7,061 bases of DNA from Bacteroidota bacterium (GTDB lineage: Bacteria > Bacteroidota > Bacteroidia > Chitinophagales > Chitinophagaceae), in the NCBI GenBank assembly GCA_023386395.1, contig JAEWJV010000115.1:1-7061 (forward strand). The letters run 5' to 3'. Positions 5,637 to 7,061 of this stretch are shown here, in pieces; within the stretch, counting starts at the first letter, position 1; every line of letters begins with the position of its first letter. Under the pieces are notes generated by a model, which ran no database searches, had not been told where the DNA came from, and worked only from the letters and a program-made list of their open reading frames with translations. A program made the translations under genes and the position numbers.

Positions 5637-7061
5637 ATGAATCTTGGTGCGTTACTGGATAAGTACAAACAACATCCCCGCCTATTTCACCTGGCGGACA
5701 GGCTTACTTTTGCCGATACTCAAAAAATATTTCTTAAGAACTTACAGGGCAGCAGTGCCGAATTTGTTTTAGCGGCTTTGTTTGATAAATATCAAAATGA
5801 TAAAACAAACAATGCAGCAACACATTTGGTTGTTTTGAACGATGCGGAAGAAGCCGCTTATTTTCACAATACCCTGGAGAATTTAACACAGGCATTGAAC
5901 CTGTTTTATTTTCCTTCTTCTTTCAAAAGCAAGAAAGATTTTAAGCATCTCAACAGCAGCCATGTTATGCTGCGCACGGAAGCTTTAACCAAAATGTCTG
6001 TCGCGCCTTCGGGCATTATTATCACTTATCCTGAAGCTTTGTTTGAGAAAGTTGTATTGTCAAAAACACTAAGCAGCAATATCATTCATATAAAAACAAA
6101 TGATACGCTTAACCTCGACAGCCTGCTTGAATTGTTTGTGATGTATGGTTTTGAACGTACCGATTTTGTATATGAACCAGGCCAGTTTGCTTTACGTGGC
6201 GGCATTTTGGATATTTATTCTTTTGGCAACGAGAAACCTTATCGCGTGGAGTTATTCGGCAATGATGTTGACAGCATCCGCATATTCGATCCCGAATCGC
6301 AGCTAAGTGAAAGAAAACTGTTGCAGGTTTCTATCATACCAAATATTGATACGCAGTTTGAAAGCGATGAAAAGATTTCCTTACTTGAATTTCTGCCTGA
6401 ACAAACTGTTACCTGGATAAAAGACTGGGATGTTATCCGGGAAGTGGTTAATGAGCAGGAAGAGCAATTGGGAGATTACCTGTCAACAGTCAACGGTCAA
6501 CGGTCAACCGAAGAAGAAGATGATGATGATGATAGTACGATATTAAAGACAGTTGAGTTGAAAGACTTTGTTCCTGCTGCAACAATTGAAAGGCAAATAC
6601 TGCAACATCATTTGGTGGAATTTGGTTATAAACCGCATCTTTCCACTTTTGAAATTGAACTCAGTACAAAACCTCAACCTGCATTTAACCGCCAGTTCGA
6701 TCTTTTAATAAAAGATTTAAAAACGCATGAAGCTAACGGTTACGAGTTGTACATTTTTGCAGAGCAGGCAAAACAGTTAGAGCGTTTGCATTCCATCTTT
6801 AATGACCTCAATACAGATATTCAGTTTACGCCCATTGCCACTTCCATTCATGAAGGTTTTATTGATGATGATGTAAAGGTTGTTTGTTATACAGATCATC
6901 AAATCTTTCAGCGTTATCATAAATACCGTGTTAAACAGGCTTATAATAAAAATAAAGCACTTACACTTCGCACGTTAAAAGAATTACAGCCAGGCGATTT
7001 TGTTACGCATATCGATCATGGAGTGGGCACTTACAGCGGTTTGCAAAAAATAGAAGTGAAT
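5637..7061 (+). CDS. mfd: Transcription-repair coupling factor Mfd, N-terminal part (3' truncated)
   Basis: The first 475 codons of Mfd, the DNA translocase that removes RNA polymerase stalled at lesions and recruits UvrA for nucleotide excision repair in the cytoplasm. The frame runs from the ATG at 5637 (MNLGALLDKYKQHPRLF...) to the window end without a stop. The UvrB-like N-terminal module is recognisable from PGQFALRGGILDIYSFG (181-197) and PYRVELFGNDVDSIRIFD (201-218). The RNA-polymerase-interacting (CarD-like) domain begins at LKELQPGDFVTHIDHGVGTY (447-466), which aligns by eye with the Mfd/CarD pattern 'G..V.H..HGVG.Y.G'. The RecG-like translocase domains lie beyond the right edge; the family is about 1100-1150 residues. 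No in-frame ATG occurs near the first one, which supports this start. A low-complexity insert, residues 283-299, is encoded by a heptamer repeat and an acidic run (6481-6533). It probably has its own promoter just upstream. Confidence 0.95.
   Translation, partial: MNLGALLDKYKQHPRLFHLADRLTFADTQKIFLKNLQGSSAEFVLAALFDKYQNDKTNNAATHLVVLNDAEEAAYFHNTLENLTQALNLFYFPSSFKSKKDFKHLNSSHVMLRTEALTKMSVAPSGIIITYPEALFEKVVLSKTLSSNIIHIKTNDTLNLDSLLELFVMYGFERTDFVYEPGQFALRGGILDIYSFGNEKPYRVELFGNDVDSIRIFDPESQLSERKLLQVSIIPNIDTQFESDEKISLLEFLPEQTVTWIKDWDVIREVVNEQEEQLGDYLSTVNGQRSTEEEDDDDDSTILKTVELKDFVPAATIERQILQHHLVEFGYKPHLSTFEIELSTKPQPAFNRQFDLLIKDLKTHEANGYELYIFAEQAKQLERLHSIFNDLNTDIQFTPIATSIHEGFIDDDVKVVCYTDHQIFQRYHKYRVKQAYNKNKALTLRTLKELQPGDFVTHIDHGVGTYSGLQKIEVN
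6481..6508 (+). repeat. Tandem heptamer repeat, four units of nGTCAAC, inside mfd
   Basis: Four consecutive 7-base units read TGTCAAC, AGTCAAC, GGTCAAC and GGTCAAC; only the first base varies. In the mfd frame they encode most of STVNGQRST (residues 283-291). The unit length is not a multiple of three, so each unit is read in a different phase and a gain or loss of one unit would shift the frame. Similar GTCAAC-type heptamer runs are, from my recollection, common in intergenic DNA of Bacteroidota; that part is not shown by this window, which has only this copy. Confidence 0.85.
6510..6533 (+). repeat. GAA/GAT trinucleotide run encoding an acidic stretch in Mfd
   Basis: Three GAA codons followed by five GAT codons encode three Glu and five Asp (Mfd residues 292-299). 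The run directly follows the heptamer repeat, and together they form a hydrophilic linker-like insert between the Mfd segment ending EEQLGDYL and the segment starting STILKTVELKDFVP. Triplet runs change length by slippage without shifting the frame, so this part can vary harmlessly. Confidence 0.8.

Noticed and set aside
6481..6508. CRISPR array or attachment site
   Set aside because: The units are only seven bases, contiguous and without spacers, and lie inside an intact reading frame; there is no integrase or cas gene nearby.

Overview
The window looks like chromosomal DNA from a member of the Bacteroidota, probably near the Chitinophagaceae/Sphingobacteriia. The grounds are a SusC/SusD outer-membrane nutrient-uptake pair, start codons without convincing Shine-Dalgarno sequences, a TAnnTTTG-type -7 promoter element before the last gene, and a secreted protein with a typical '...AQ' signal-peptide end. 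The genus placement is inference. All four genes lie on the + strand, and I found no credible minus-strand gene.

Layout: (1) 1-1692 is the 3' part of a SusC/RagA-type TonB-dependent outer-membrane transporter whose start lies left of the window. (2) 1793-3640 is its SusD/RagB-type surface lipoprotein partner, in the same transcription unit. (3) 3657-3692 is a strong intrinsic terminator that closes the SusCD unit. (4) 3699-5549 starts a few bases after the terminator. It encodes an exported two-domain protein: an N-terminal calcineurin-like metallophosphoesterase with all its metal-binding motifs, fused to a C-terminal PQQ/BamB-like beta-propeller. (5) 5550-5636 is a short AT-rich spacer with a Bacteroidota-type -7 element. 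(6) 5637-7061 is the 5' part of mfd, the transcription-repair coupling factor, cut by the right edge just inside its RNA-polymerase-interacting domain. This mfd carries an unusual low-complexity insert made of a heptamer repeat (nGTCAAC x4) followed by an acidic Glu/Asp run.

Functionally, SusC and SusD would form one outer-membrane import complex with an unknown substrate; no degradative enzyme or regulator is visible beside them. The phosphoesterase-propeller protein and mfd look like independent neighbours, separated from SusCD by the terminator and by lower GC content. The window is mostly ordinary. The best candidates for a second look are the heptamer repeat inside mfd, the domain fusion at 3699-5549, and the terminator placed directly in front of that gene's start codon. 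I did not see a clear undescribed multi-gene system.
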